Shown: positions 31,580-41,690 of the stretch, piece after piece
How the letters are laid out: the number at the start of each line of letters is the position of its first letter
Position numbering within the stretch: position 1 is the first letter of the stretch
DNA from: Blastobasis lacticolella
Lineage: Eukaryota > Arthropoda > Insecta > Lepidoptera > Blastobasidae
Assembly (NCBI GenBank): GCA_905147135.1
Contig: LR990048.1
Coordinates: forward strand, 2,526,563-2,590,562
Length of the DNA: 64,000 nucleotides
Reading direction: 5' to 3'
The notes under the pieces: model-generated
The model's input: only the letters and a program-made list of their open reading frames with translations
Database searches by the model: none
Told to the model about the DNA's origin: nothing
Made by a program: the position numbers and the translations under genes

Positions 31580-31780
31580 TCTACATCTTTATATATATAA
31601 TTCTTCTGTGAGTGTGTATGTCACTGAACTTCTCTCAAACGACTGGACCGATTTTGATGAAATTTTTTGTGTGTGTTCAAGGGGATCTGGGAATGGTTTA
31701 GATTCACAATTTTGTAAAAAAAGTTTGAAATTTTCAAATTAAGGACGTGTAGACAGGACAACGTCTGTCGGGTCCGCTAG
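31580..31780 (+). mobile_element. Short complete Helitron-like element, family HelA
   Basis: The left end starts TCTACATC. The 3' end has a hairpin GACAG-gacaacgt-CTGTC (31752-31769), a short spacer and CTAG at 31777-31780 followed by T. The interior has the CGACTGGACCGATTTTGATG word common to lepidopteran non-autonomous Helitrons. About 200 bases, no coding capacity. The 5' boundary depends on reading TC as the start. Confidence 0.6.
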
Positions 31781-32424
31781 TATAAATATAGGTCTTGGTC
31801 TGTCTGAAACGTGTAACAAACAAAATTAGTGCAACTTCTTTTAATTATAAAATAAAGTTTGTCTTTTTACTTCTGGGACACCCCAGCAGAATAAAGCCGC
31901 CGATGTAGTCAGTTTCCAAGCAAAACACTCCCGTCCACAGTCAGGCTCAGAATCACTTTCAAAGACCCTCACAAATCAAATTTGTCTGGTCACTTAGATC
32001 GCAAATGAACGATCCAATGCAAAATGTATTCTATTCACATGGCATGGACACGGCAGGTGAAATTGTAATTTGTAAAGCTAAAGGGTGCCCTTAGTTCGCT
32101 CGTCCCTCCATAATTTGTCAGAAATTATTCACAACACATATTATGAGAGATATCGCGGCCATGATTTTACGTTAATTGAATGCTCAAATGAGAGTAACGT
32201 TTTGGACGAATGTTGAAGATTTGTGGGAGGTTTTGGTCATTTGAATATATCTGTACTCATATTATTAAGAGAAAAGTTTGGTTTTTTTATTTGTAATGAA
32301 TAACCTCAGAAACAACTGGACCGATTTTAAAAATTCTTTAACAAATAGAAGCTACACTATTCTTTAGTGGCTAAAGCTATTTTTTATCCAATAATAAAAG
32401 GGAAAATAATAGGTGCCTGCTTGA
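31781..32424. other. Unassigned DNA
   Basis: 32290-32420 has a weak ACAACTGGACCGATTTTAAA word of Helitron/R6 type without ends. 32090-32170 (GGCCATGATTTTACGTTAAT) is repeat-poor. Confidence 0.3.
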
Positions 32425-32600
32425 AAATTAAACAAAAATAAAAAATTTATTCATTAAATCTTATGGGATACATTTACATTAAATTTTAACGTCTAGAATA
32501 ATATGTTTAAAAGGTAATTAATAATAACTAAATTGCCTGAACTAGGATACCCTGTGTTTCAGGCGAAAAATTAAAAGTCGAAAAAGTACAAAAGGCGAAA
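32425..32600 (-). repeat. LINE-type 3' UTR, family L9, copy 1
   Basis: An inverted pair GCCTGAA (32535-32541) and TTCAGGC (32558-32564) flanks ACTAGGATACCCTGTG. The same arrangement occurs at 55990-56027. The AT-rich lead on the left could be the A-tail of a minus-strand LINE insertion. Coding part absent. Confidence 0.45.
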
Positions 32601-32809
32601 ATGATTGTTTACAAAGATCTGAGCAGCCGTGAAAGCCTCAGAGAACGGCTAGTAGGTTATATATACTAGAGCAAGACGGACCACCGGATTGTTGTTTAAA
32701 GAAGTGATGTAGATAAAACCGAATGCATATTCAACAACAAATGGTGGACCGGCCAGAAGAGTCGTACGCCAATTACGACTCAATTGTTGAAGCGAATGGT
32801 TTCTTATTA

Positions 32810-32937
32810 GTCGGATTCCAAACTTGTCGGTGTCCAAAATTGTCGGGTTCCAAGCTCACCTGATTCCAAGCTCGCCGGATTTCAAACTCGATGGATTCGA
32901 AACTCGTTGAAGTCCAAACTTGTCGGGTTCCATACTG
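32810..32937 (+). repeat. Minisatellite, 16-bp unit, eight copies
   Basis: Eight consecutive 16-base units of the form GTCGGATTCCAAACTT, degenerate but with no insertion or deletion. A partial ninth (ATTCCAAACTCGG) occurs at about 32951 after a gap. Not a multiple of three, and no frame stays open across it with a recognisable product. Confidence 0.8.
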
Positions 32938-33423
32938 TTTCCGTTCCTAATTCCAAACTCGGCTTACATTTATGATTTTCGGCATAAAAAAATACTACTT
33001 TGGCATCACCAAATGGGACCGGATCAAAATAGGAAAGATCCGCGTCTTGCATCCAATAAAACCATGCAAAAACAAATGCGCTTCATTCAACATCTTCGAA
33101 ACACTATTGATTGACTATTGACATTATGGAAAGCTAAACTTTTCCGAATTCAAAACTGCAACTTTGGTGTGCACCTGTACGGTTAGATCTTAACTAAGCG
33201 AACAGCTGTAATCTTGTAAGGACGCACAGCAGCGGTGGCAGTTTCACTACGTTGCAGTTTGGGATAGTGTCGGGCAGTAGTTGCTGTAACTCTAAATGGA
33301 CGACACGGTGTTTCCACGTATAGCTATATCGGATAGTTAGCTGTAAGATTTGGTCTTCGACCATTGATTTTCATAATCGTCTGAATTAGGGATATACTAG
33401 TTGGTAGGACTCTGTGATGCCAG

Positions 33424-33690
33424 AGGAGTACGCCTGGGTAAGTAATACCACAACCTTATCTATTTTAGTCGCCTAGAAATAATGCTTGCATTGTTGTGTT
33501 CCAGTTTGAAGGATAAGGTAGCCAGCGCATTTACAGACATAAGGCATTTTATTTTAGTCCTAATAGTCCCAACGCACCTGTGTTTCTGGATTTTTGTGAC
33601 CTGCAACATAAATGCATGAATCGTAGATATGGGCGACAGTTACCGCTTAAGGTGGGCTGTCTCCTCCTTTGTCAATGCGAAGAATAAATA
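33424..33690 (+). repeat. Dispersed repeat, family R5, copy 1
   Basis: It shares with 36628-36915 the blocks GCCTGGGTAAGTA, TTTGAAGGATAAGGTAGCCA and GGCGACAGTTACCGCTTA, then a GGTGGGC end. Such sequences are commonly the 3' part of LINEs or LINE-dependent SINEs in Lepidoptera (from memory). Coding absent. Confidence 0.6.
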
Positions 33691-34195
33691 ACAATATATG
33701 TCTTCGAAGGACAAATTGCGTTTCAAATAAGATTCAGTTTCATTTAGCGTGGAAGAGACAAAGAGTCACATAACACATAAAAATAACAATGAAATCGTTT
33801 TTTATTTTAATATAATTAAAATTGAACCAACGCATTAAGTGGCAAATGTTGATATTTTATAAAATACAGCATAGGCGTTGAATCTTTTATTCACAAATGC
33901 CTTTATTTGTTGGCATTTGAGCAGGAGCGCACTCAGTGTAGATTATTCTAAACAAAGGTCTCTTACGTAGACAACGAAGACGCTCCCAAATAAAACAACG
34001 CCAGCATAGGTTAACAACACTGAAAGGACAAGTCTCAAACAAGACCAGTGTCCCGGTGTCCCCGAGTTCCGGACAAAAAGCAATATAAAAGTTTTTCGCT
34101 GTTTTATCTCAATTAATCTCCAACTCACGGGGAACTGTCGTTGTTAAACTGTTCGCTTCTCATCTAGTCCATTCATTGTTTATTTCGGGGCCTTA
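33691..34195. other. Unassigned DNA
   Basis: No match and no gene. A minus-strand 61-codon frame at 33943-34128 is unrecognised. Confidence 0.35.
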
Positions 34196-34454
34196 TCGAA
34201 TTAGGAGGAAGTTTTCGCGAAATTGCATTAACAGCGGAGAGGATGGCGAGAGGCGTTTTAGCGTAATGGCCGCCTCGGACACGTCCCTTGGCGTCGCAGC
34301 GCGCCGGCGTCACACCGCCACGAGCAATGGACGCTGAATGAGTGATAAAGTGTCAGCATTTTCATGTATTTTATAACTATTTTCTGGATTTCTTACAGCG
34401 TGTCACGGTTTTGCAAGTAGCCTCATGTTTCTGATGGGGTATGGCCAGTAAACG
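34196..34454 (+). repeat. Leader segment of a duplicated minisatellite unit, copy 1
   Basis: About 260 bases that recur at 35080-35330: GCATTAACAGCGGAGAGGAT, TTTTAGCGTAATGGCCGC, then TATTTTCTGGATTTCTTACA. The last phrase looks like a splice acceptor (pyrimidine tract plus AG) conserved in both copies, though no exon can be shown. Each copy is followed by a block of GTAGCTACCTC-type repeats. Confidence 0.7.
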
Positions 34455-35079
34455 CCACTGCGCGTAGCACCCGCGTAGCTACCTCGTAGCATCTGCTTGG
34501 TCGCGTAGCTACCTCGTAGCCTCGTACCTATTTAGTCGCATAGCGGGCGCGTGGCCAGCACGTAGCTACCTTGTAGCAGCAATTTAGTCGCGAAGCTACC
34601 TCGTAGCGTCTGTTTAGTCGCATAGCGGGCGCGTGGCCAGCACGTAGCTACCTCGTAGCAGCTATTTAGTCGCGTAGGTACCTCGTAGCGTCTGTTTAGT
34701 CGCATAGCGGGCACGTGGCCAGCACGTAGCTACCTCGTCGCAGCTATTTAGTCGCGTAGGTACCTCGTAGCGACTGTTTAGTCGCGTAGCGGGCGCGTGG
34801 CCAGCACGTAGCTACCTCGTAGAAGCTATTTAGTCGCGTAGCAACCTCGTAGCGTTTGTTTAGTCGCATAGCGGGCGCGTGGCCAGCACGTAGTTACCTC
34901 GTAGCAGCTATTTAGTCGCGTAGCTACCTCGTAGCGTCTGTTTAGTCGCATAGCGGGCGCGTGGCCAGCACGTAGCTACCTCGTAGCAGCTATTTAGTCG
35001 CGTAGCTATCTCGTAACGTTTGTTTAGTCGCATAGCGGGCGCGTGGCCAGCACGTAGCTACCTCGTAGCGACTACTCTT
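34455..35079 (+). repeat. 82-bp minisatellite with internal hairpins
   Basis: The word GTGGCC of the unit recurs at 34551, 34633, 34715, 34797, 34879, 34961 and 35043, an exact 82-base spacing seven times. Each unit combines a 52-base half (CATAGCGGGCGCGTGGCCAG, then CACGTAGCTACCTCGTAGC) and a 30-base half (TTTAGTCGCG, TAGCTACCTC, GTAGCGTCTG). Both halves contain GCTAC-CTC-GTAGC, a 5-base-stem hairpin. It is CpG-rich in an AT-rich region. 82 is not divisible by three, so it is not a coding repeat. Substitutions but no indels distinguish units. Confidence 0.9.
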
Positions 35080-35460
35080 ATCGAGTAGGAAGAAAATGCA
35101 TTAACAGCGGAGAGGATGGCGAGAGGCATTTTAGCGTAATGGCCGCTTCGGACACGTTCCTTGACGTCACACCGCGCCACGAGCAATAGACGCTAAATGA
35201 GTGTCAAATGAGTGGCAGCATCTTCACGTATTTTGTTTGTCCATGTATTTTCTGGATTTCTTACAGCGTATAATGGTTTGCAAGTAGCCCGATGTTTCTT
35301 AAGGGATATGGATAGTAGAAGCCAGTGCGCGTAGCTACCTCTAGCTGGTTAGCCGCCGCGTAGCGTGAGCATAGCATTCACGTACTAAGCCGCCGCGTAG
35401 AATCGTGTAGCTACCTCGTAGCATCTGTTTAGCCGCCGCGCAGCGTGCGCGTGGCGGCTT
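35080..35460 (+). repeat. Second copy of the leader plus a shorter, diverged array
   Basis: 35080-35330 repeats the leader of 34196-34454 with small deletions. Then 35330-35460 has related but less regular units (CGTAGCTACCTC, TTAGCCGCCGCG). The whole forms a larger direct duplication of roughly 880 bases. Confidence 0.75.
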
Positions 35461-35982
35461 TATTCTCCGGTCAACCAGAAAACGATTAATGAAATTTTTA
35501 AAGTTGAGTCCAAAGGAGCATTGGCATTCAAAAACCGTTAAATTAACAAATCGAACATAAAGCCAAGAGATTATGATTGTGCCATCAATCGTTAGAGCAC
35601 GCCATCTATTATTATTTGAGGGAAGCGAACCTTGAAAACGGCTGGTTCAGACTCAGACTCTGTCAAGCTTGTTTTGTATGTGTACGAAAGGAAAGCAAGC
35701 GGCGCGGCACCGTGCACCGGATTGTAATGCGTGCGATTCGGACGGTAAGTCAAACTGTCAAAGTAATACATAATATAATATAAAGATTTGAATTTGTTCA
35801 CACAATGGTTACATAATTTCGCTATTAATCAATATAAGTTACTAAAATAAATAAGCCTTTGTGGGAACCTGGAGTCTGAAAAACGCTTGAATACCTACAG
35901 ATCTCCAGGCCTCCCCCCCCCCCCTCCCCCCCATGAGATCAATATAAAAGAAAATAATATACATTAATGTGTGACTGCATAC

Positions 35983-36018
<36 letters not shown>

Positions 36019-36374
36019 GCGTGTGCATGTGCGTGTGTGTTTGTGTGTTTGCACTATTTCCTTTTTAATCTAGGATATTACTGTCAGAAGGCATTCGGTA
36101 TCATTATAATTTAATTATTAACGTGGTACGGAGTATACTTTTAAAATTCGGTTGATGTTGTTATAGAAATAGGAACCCAAACAGAGTTTTAGAAGTAATG
36201 CAATACCTTATTAAGGACTCCCCAAGAGCATAATATACAAATAGAAAGTGACAGTGACAGTCAGTCAGTCCGATCCTAGGACCAATAATATCTGGAACGC
36301 ACACCGGCTCAATGTTGCCACGGCCCGCAGCCCCATTTTTCTAAATGTATTCTGTAAAACATGATTTCGTATTT
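35461..36374. other. Unassigned DNA with simple repeats
   Basis: 35570-35640 carries words of the 14.2-kb block (TGATTGTGCCATCAATCG, CGCCATCTATTATT). A cytosine run lies at 35913-35932 and a (GT)n stretch at about 35985-36050. No gene. Confidence 0.5.
35985..36050 (+). repeat. (GT)n microsatellite, partly interrupted
   Basis: Pure GT run, then GT mixed with GC and AT dinucleotides. The minus-strand reading of Thr-His repeats here is an artefact of the microsatellite. Confidence 0.9.
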
Positions 36375-36520
36375 TATTTGTTTAACTATTTATTGTACAC
36401 AGTAAAACATACAGGTAAAAACACAATTATAAATGACACAACAGGCACAACTTATTTCTAAAAAGAAATTTCTTCCAGCAGTCCTACCTTTCATAAGAAA
36501 CGCAGATACGACGTGCACAG
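36375..36520 (-). repeat. LINE 3' end, family L8, copy 1
   Basis: On plus it starts with TATTTATTGTACACAGTAAA and then ACTTATTTCTAAAAAGAAAT, TTTCTTCC. It matches the 3' UTR of the better preserved copy at 42558-42978, so it is a minus-strand LINE insertion truncated shortly upstream of its tail. Confidence 0.6.
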
Positions 36521-36627
36521 TACAGATTAAAAATATTTTATGTAATAATTAATGATTTGGTATTTTACGACGTTTATGAGAGTTTTGTAAACCTAAATTA
36601 AATCAAAATTATAGACTTTGACTTGAG

Positions 36628-36915
36628 GAGTTCGCCTGGGTAAGTACCACCGCCGTATCTATTTCTGCCGCCAACCAACAATGCTCGCATTGTTGTGTTC
36701 CGGTTTGAAGGATAAGGTAGCCAGTGAAATTGCAGGCATGAGGCATTTCATCTTAGTCCTCACAGTGACAGCGCACCTGCGGTTCTGTACTTTTGTTATC
36801 TGAAACCAAAATGTATGAATAGTAGATGTTATGGGCAACAGTTACCACTTACTATCAGGTAAGGTAAGGTAAAGGTGGGCGGTCTGCTCGTTTGGCACTA
36901 AGTAGATATAGTATA
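36628..36915 (+). repeat. Dispersed repeat, family R5, copy 2
   Basis: The fullest R5 copy: GCCTGGGTAAGTACCACCGC, GAAGGATAAGGTAGCCAGTG, GGGCAACAGTTACCACTTAC. It then has a small (GGTAA) run and GGTGGGCGGTCTGCTCGTTT with an A run near 36915. Confidence 0.65.
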
Positions 36916-37599
36916 AAAAAACGTTGAAAAGTGACAAATAGGAGTTGGACAGATAGTTATGCCATTATTTTATTACCTAAATATTGATAATTCCGTTGCA
37001 GTACGGTGTGAGCACAGGCCGTGCAAAGGGAGTCTCGCCCACTCAAATAAAAGAAAATGTCAAACCATTCGGTTCACTTGGCCGAGGACAGCTGCGCGAG
37101 AAAATGCATTCGTAGGGACACTCTTGACGCTGTTTAGAACACATTTTAGAAGTTTAAGTTGGCCAGTTGAATGGAGTTTATTAAATTGAACAAGAAGTGG
37201 TAGCCAAGTAGTCAGTGTATCAGTATTGTTTGTGCTGAACTTTTTTGTTTTTTCATATGATAAAGTCCTTTCATTTTCATATGATAAAGTCGTATACGGC
37301 GCGGATTTCCCGATTGAGTGCATGCAGCTCGAGCATTATCGAATATACGCAGCTCCATAGAAATCCCTTTTGAGCCAGAAATCTGTCTGCCTCTGCAAGC
37401 CTTTTAATACCGATATAGTGGACGGGGTGTCCAGTAGTAAAATGTGGGTGTCCTTTCAGTACCAACCCCCATAGAAGGTTCTTTGAAAAAAGCGATTATA
37501 GGCGACTTCCGTGAACCAGATAATGTAGGTAAGTAGTAGTTTCAATAACAGCTGATCACAGTGCCGCGAACATAGTATTTTTTTTATGAGCATTTTCAC
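36916..37599. other. Unassigned DNA
   Basis: Contains a 24-base direct repeat (TCATATGATAAAGTC twice, 37253-37292). Short frames on both strands have no domain. Confidence 0.35.
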
Positions 37600-37702
37600 T
37601 ACGTTCTCCAACCCGCCTGAAAAGCGTGGAGATTTTTGCAATGCCCTCCATTAATGTTGAAGAGGATCGTGTCCAACAGTGGACTGGTATTATGTGCTGT
37701 TG
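37600..37702 (-). repeat. Dispersed repeat, family R3, decayed copy
   Basis: CTCCAACCCGCCTGAAAAGC, GTGGAGATTTTTGCAATG and CAACAGTGGACTGGTAT keep the family order in reverse. The remainder is lost. Confidence 0.45.
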
Positions 37703-38034
37703 GTGTGAAGTATACGAACATGCTTCTATGTGTTTACGAAATATGCCCACGATGCTAAAATTATGAGAAGAATGGTATGACGATTTGGTACATTTTACGT
37801 ATGTATGTTTTTTTATAAAGAAAATCTGTTATCCTATTTCGTTGTGCAATGTTTGTTACTACTTTACGCTAAATGTGTAGAACAGATTTTGGTGCAACTT
37901 TACTCGTACATACAGGTGGTTTAGCTCTCAATGTAACCATAATAACAAACCCCACTTATGTTACAAAATGCTGAAGCTAAAATCGGATAACTCTTATACA
38001 TGTGCGAAATATCCGAAATTCAATGTGGCTACTG

Positions 38035-38093
38035 ACGAACACGGCTTAACCGAATTATTCGCGGACGAAGTCACAGGCAAAAAAGCCAGGCTA
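38035..38093 (+). mobile_element. Decayed Helitron-like 3' terminus (HelC)
   Basis: TTCGCGGACGAAGTCACAGG with AAAAAAGCCAGG corresponds to the ends at 23110 and 54076, with the CTAG changed to CCAG. Confidence 0.35.
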
Positions 38094-39742
38094 TTTTATA
38101 CCGAGTATTTCCTACGGGACTTATAATGCAGAAGGACTACCATACCAGTACAGACAGACGAGTTCAGACCAATCCTAATGCGACAAGACCTGGAACATCG
38201 ACATTGTTTTCTTTTGATAATAAATCAAATCTAATATTAACCATAGTACATCCACTGCTGAGCATACTAGACTTTCACTCCATTTGACTTTTTACCCGCT
38301 GTATCCCAAGATTTTCCTAGTTTGGGAATCATGGCTACAAAATATGAAATGCATTGTTACCTCAACCACATTAATTTTATAATTGTAATATATTTTCCGG
38401 TAACAAAATTTTCTTTTTCATCGACTATTTAAGAAGGGGCTGCAAAAGTTTTTACAGGGTCGCAAGCAAATATGAGTAACATCCCTGATCTAGCAAACGT
38501 CTATCGACTGCGGAAACCGCTAAACATCATGCAGGCCGCAATCTTGTTGGCCACCTTAGTCCGTCCACTTCGTAGACCATCCATTTCAGATTGAATACAT
38601 TAATTTGCAGGAATACGATGTATGATTAGCAATTATTGAACCATGATTCATGGCCGTAGGACAAGCAGTGATCTGAATTCTAATTATGGGACGTCGAGCG
38701 AAACCATAACGGGGTCTACAATGAATATTCAATGTATTCGTGTTACAGAGTTGAATTTGAGATAGCATGATAGTACCGGCCGAATATAATTATTACAGAT
38801 GTCGCCGCAATGCACACCAGGCCATCTCTGTCGAGTAATTACGAAACAAAGACGGTGTAAATTGTTTACAGCCGAATGGTACAGGTCGAGGCACGTAAGT
38901 CGAGCGGTGACCTTGAATGCGTAGAAGTCAGAAATAAAGTGTCCTAGGGGAGGAAGCATCGCCCGTAAGTGCTGATTGCTATCATTGGCTCCGTGCGCCG
39001 ATTGTATTCCTTTCTGCTCCATGGCAGAACCAGGTGACCATGCCACATGCACAGGTATATCCTCCGCGTATATAGGAGTATGACGGGTTTGGAATTTTGG
39101 AAGGTTGGCGGAAAGGAAAGATGGCGAATTAAGAACAAACCGGTTTTTGACCTAACCTAACCTAACCTAATCGAGTGCCGACATATATCAGAAAACTCTC
39201 GACAAAGCTTACAAAAAACAATCAAAAGGCACGACTAAACCTTTGAAGACTCACCGTACCGAAATAACATCCGATCGAAATTTCAACCAAGCCCAACTAA
39301 TCTCAAAATTGGAACACTGACAAAGACAAATCGAGGATAAAACAGATAATTATCTTGCAACCGACCACGGACAAAGAAGGCGACCAGAGCTTTAAATCTC
39401 AGATCTCAGGGTAGTTGGGCAATCGAGGGGATTAACCAAACGGGAGCACCCCGGGACGGGCTACTCCCATCCGGTGAACACGGCGCGACCAACTGGAAAG
39501 ATACCACAATCCTGGATCCCTGCCGCAGCTGATCGCAATATGATAGCCACTACTGGCAAATTAATGGGCAGAACGCCTACAGAGAATAATCGAAGACGGC
39601 AGTTGGAGGCCCGCACTAATTAGAGTTACATAGTTGGTGTTCGGCCTTGTGATTTGAGGATCGCTCGTTGTTATGTTTGAGTTAACTTAAGTATTTGTAG
39701 TATCTGTTTATATATTTTTTCTAACAAAGTAGGTAAAATAAT

Positions 39743-39745
<3 letters not shown>
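38094..39745. other. Unassigned, repeat-poor DNA
   Basis: 38500-38960 and 39180-39640 are less AT-rich and match no repeat here. A 107-codon minus frame (38729-39052) lacks a recognisable domain. A four-unit CCTAA run sits at 39151-39170. Confidence 0.35.
39151..39170 (-). repeat. Interstitial (CCTAA)4, insect telomere-type repeat
   Basis: Four perfect CCTAA units (TTAGG on minus), the usual insect telomere repeat unit. Too short to be a telomere remnant with certainty. Confidence 0.7.

Positions 39746-39809
<64 letters not shown>
39746..39809. repeat. (TA)n microsatellite
   Basis: About 32 uninterrupted TA units. Confidence 0.95.
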
Positions 39810-39812
<3 letters not shown>

Positions 39813-40794
39813 TCTATCATCTACAATTTACATTATTACAGGTAGCAGCGGTCAACAGAAAAAAGAAAGAAAAGACATTTATTACACTTTTTTAATGCAT
39901 ATCGGTAAGTTTCGGTTTCGTATATACTCACACGCTTATATACCTGGTCGTACCCATTGGGTACGACTCGGAATTTTAATAAAACGTTCTCAAAATAAAA
40001 TTCTCATTAAAAGTTGTAGAGTGGGTTTACGGGAGGTGTAGGGGAGCTATATAGGATGTATAGGGAAGGTGTAAATTTTGACAAACGAAATATTGACGAA
40101 AGTAATGAAAAACATAAATGTACTTATTAATATTATAAAAGCGAAAGTTTGTAGAGATATGTAGGTTTGTGTGTTGTGTATGTATACAAACTCTTTATTG
40201 CTTAATTAATAAGCACAAGAGTTACATCAGTATATTTTATCGCGAGCATAGTGTAACCGAACTTTAGCTGGCAAAAGCCAGTCAGGTAACTGAAATTGGT
40301 CAGACGCCAGACCATAAATGAAAATAGACTTTAACAAACATTGTTTACCACTGTTCACAGTCTATGAGATAGCTTTACTACACATATATACCTCACTTTC
40401 TAAAGCCGTTTTGTCCCAACACTTTCACACATTTTTCTAAGGTCACTGATCTTTATTGGAAATAACTTTGTTGTCTATCCAGTCTACCGTCTAGACAGTA
40501 AATATCTATCTAGATCCTTGTCGACGTAAAATGCTCCAGCGACGTTTAAAATTCCGTTCCAAAAAGTAAAGATAAAATCATCAACCGTTATCTGAATGGT
40601 AATAAAATTCGCAAACATTAGAGTTTCAATGCATATTATGCACAAATGCACAAATTATCGCATGAACAGTTTTATGTTGCGATCGGCAAGGGCATTTAAT
40701 GATATATCCGCTGATGAGCATATTGACATGTTTTTCAGTAGCGTTTCGCAAGTTAGGAACATTATGGTTAAGACCTTTATTTCTAAGTACGATA
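39810..40794. other. Unassigned DNA with Helitron-like 5' words
   Basis: 40015-40085 contains a GGTGTAGGGG/TATAGGGAAGGTG run like the 3' region of HelB. 40128-40160 reads ATTATAAAAGCGAAAGTTTG, a phrase common at the edges of lepidopteran Helitrons. Boundaries not resolvable. Confidence 0.3.
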
Positions 40795-41167
40795 TTTTTT
40801 TTTTATGTCATACGGTAGGCAAACAGGCAAGCGGGCCACCTGATGGAAAGTGGTCACCACTGCCTATAGACATTAGCAACACCAAGAGTATCGCTAATGC
40901 GTTGCCCACCTCTATAACACGTTGCTCTGGCAGCAAAAAGCAAATGCCACTCCACTGCCAAAGCCACGGTTCCCCAAATCCCCACCCCATGGAGCACTGG
41001 AAACCTTACTCACCGGCAGAAACACAATACTATTTAAAAGAGTATTATTTAGCTGCGATATTCTGTAAGGTGGAGGTACTTCCCCAGTCGGGCGGCTCCA
41101 ATTCGAACGAGATACCCCGCTATGCCCTACCTCTCTTAGATACCCCGCTATGCCCTAACTCTCTTAA
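40795..41167 (-). mobile_element. Young retroposon with LINE-L4-like tail, inverted copy 2
   Basis: The poly(T) at 40795-40804 is the A tail of the minus-strand insertion. Its 330-base body differs from 16385-16733 by about four substitutions. At its 5' end (41139-41167) the first 27 or so bases are repeated once more (TACCCCGCTATGCCCTA twice). The 194-codon plus-strand frame across it is fortuitous. Confidence 0.7.
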
Positions 41168-41339
41168 AATATATACCTAATGTATGTTTAACACAGTATT
41201 GATTCTGTATAAGTACCTACCAGCACTAAACATTTCAATGTACTAGAAGGTAATAGTCAATTTTTGAAATTTATCTGTGGTGTCTCGTAAATGGCTGATG
41301 GAAATTATGCTACTGTACTTATCTTATTCTTGTAAGCTG

Positions 41340-41375
41340 TGAGACAGCCAAATACAATAAAATAAAATAAATAAT
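41340..41375 (+). repeat. LINE-type 3' tail
   Basis: CTGTGAGACAGCCAAATACA is followed by AATAAAATAAAATAAATA, the pattern of a non-LTR retroelement tail. The upstream body cannot be delimited. Confidence 0.35.
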
Positions 41376-41440
41376 ATTGTAGGTAGTTTGTATCAACTCA
41401 GAATCAAGTAAAATCATAAAGTGGCCATTCGATAAGAAAA

Positions 41441-41690
41441 ATACCTATTTGAACAAATTATCTGTTGGTGTCCACACAAAAATTTGAAAGAACGTTTCTC
41501 CCTTCTACGATTCGGATGTGGAATGAGCTCCCAGGGACAGTGTTTCCTTTGGACTATGGCATGGGATCGTTCAAGTGGTATATTAGAGGTCGTCTTAGAG
41601 GCAGGCAACCCCTGGTACTGCTGATATCCATAGGTGGCGGTGACCACTCCCGCTCGTCTGTTTGTCTGCCGTATTACGTATTACATTAAA
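41441..41690 (+). pseudogene. LINE family L4, longest 3' copy
   Basis: An open reading from about 41465 contains KFERTFLPSTIRMWNELPG, which extends the ORF2 C-terminus further upstream than the 10543 copy. A deletion after GCAGGCAACCCC shifts the frame before the usual stop, and the tail is shortened (CACTCCCGCTCGTCTG). Confidence 0.65.

Noticed and set aside
34380..34400. Splice acceptor and exon start after TTTCTTACAG
   Set aside because: The phrase is conserved in both leader copies, but no open frame, donor site or matching exon follows; the array begins shortly after. Kept only as a remark.
34532..34714. Minus-strand frame across the 82-bp array
   Set aside because: 82 is not a multiple of three, so the peptide repeats only by frame rotation. 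A coding repeat would keep a period divisible by three.
34455..35079. CRISPR-like array (regular repeats and spacers)
   Set aside because: The whole 82-base unit repeats, with no unique spacers, and the DNA is clearly eukaryotic.
35842..36054. Minus-strand frame with Thr-His repeats
   Set aside because: Product of the (GT)n microsatellite.
40596..41180. 194-codon plus-strand open frame
   Set aside because: It runs from unique DNA through the young retroposon in antisense; the second half is identical to the minus frame at 16374-16619. No domain, and it depends on the insertion, so it is not a gene.
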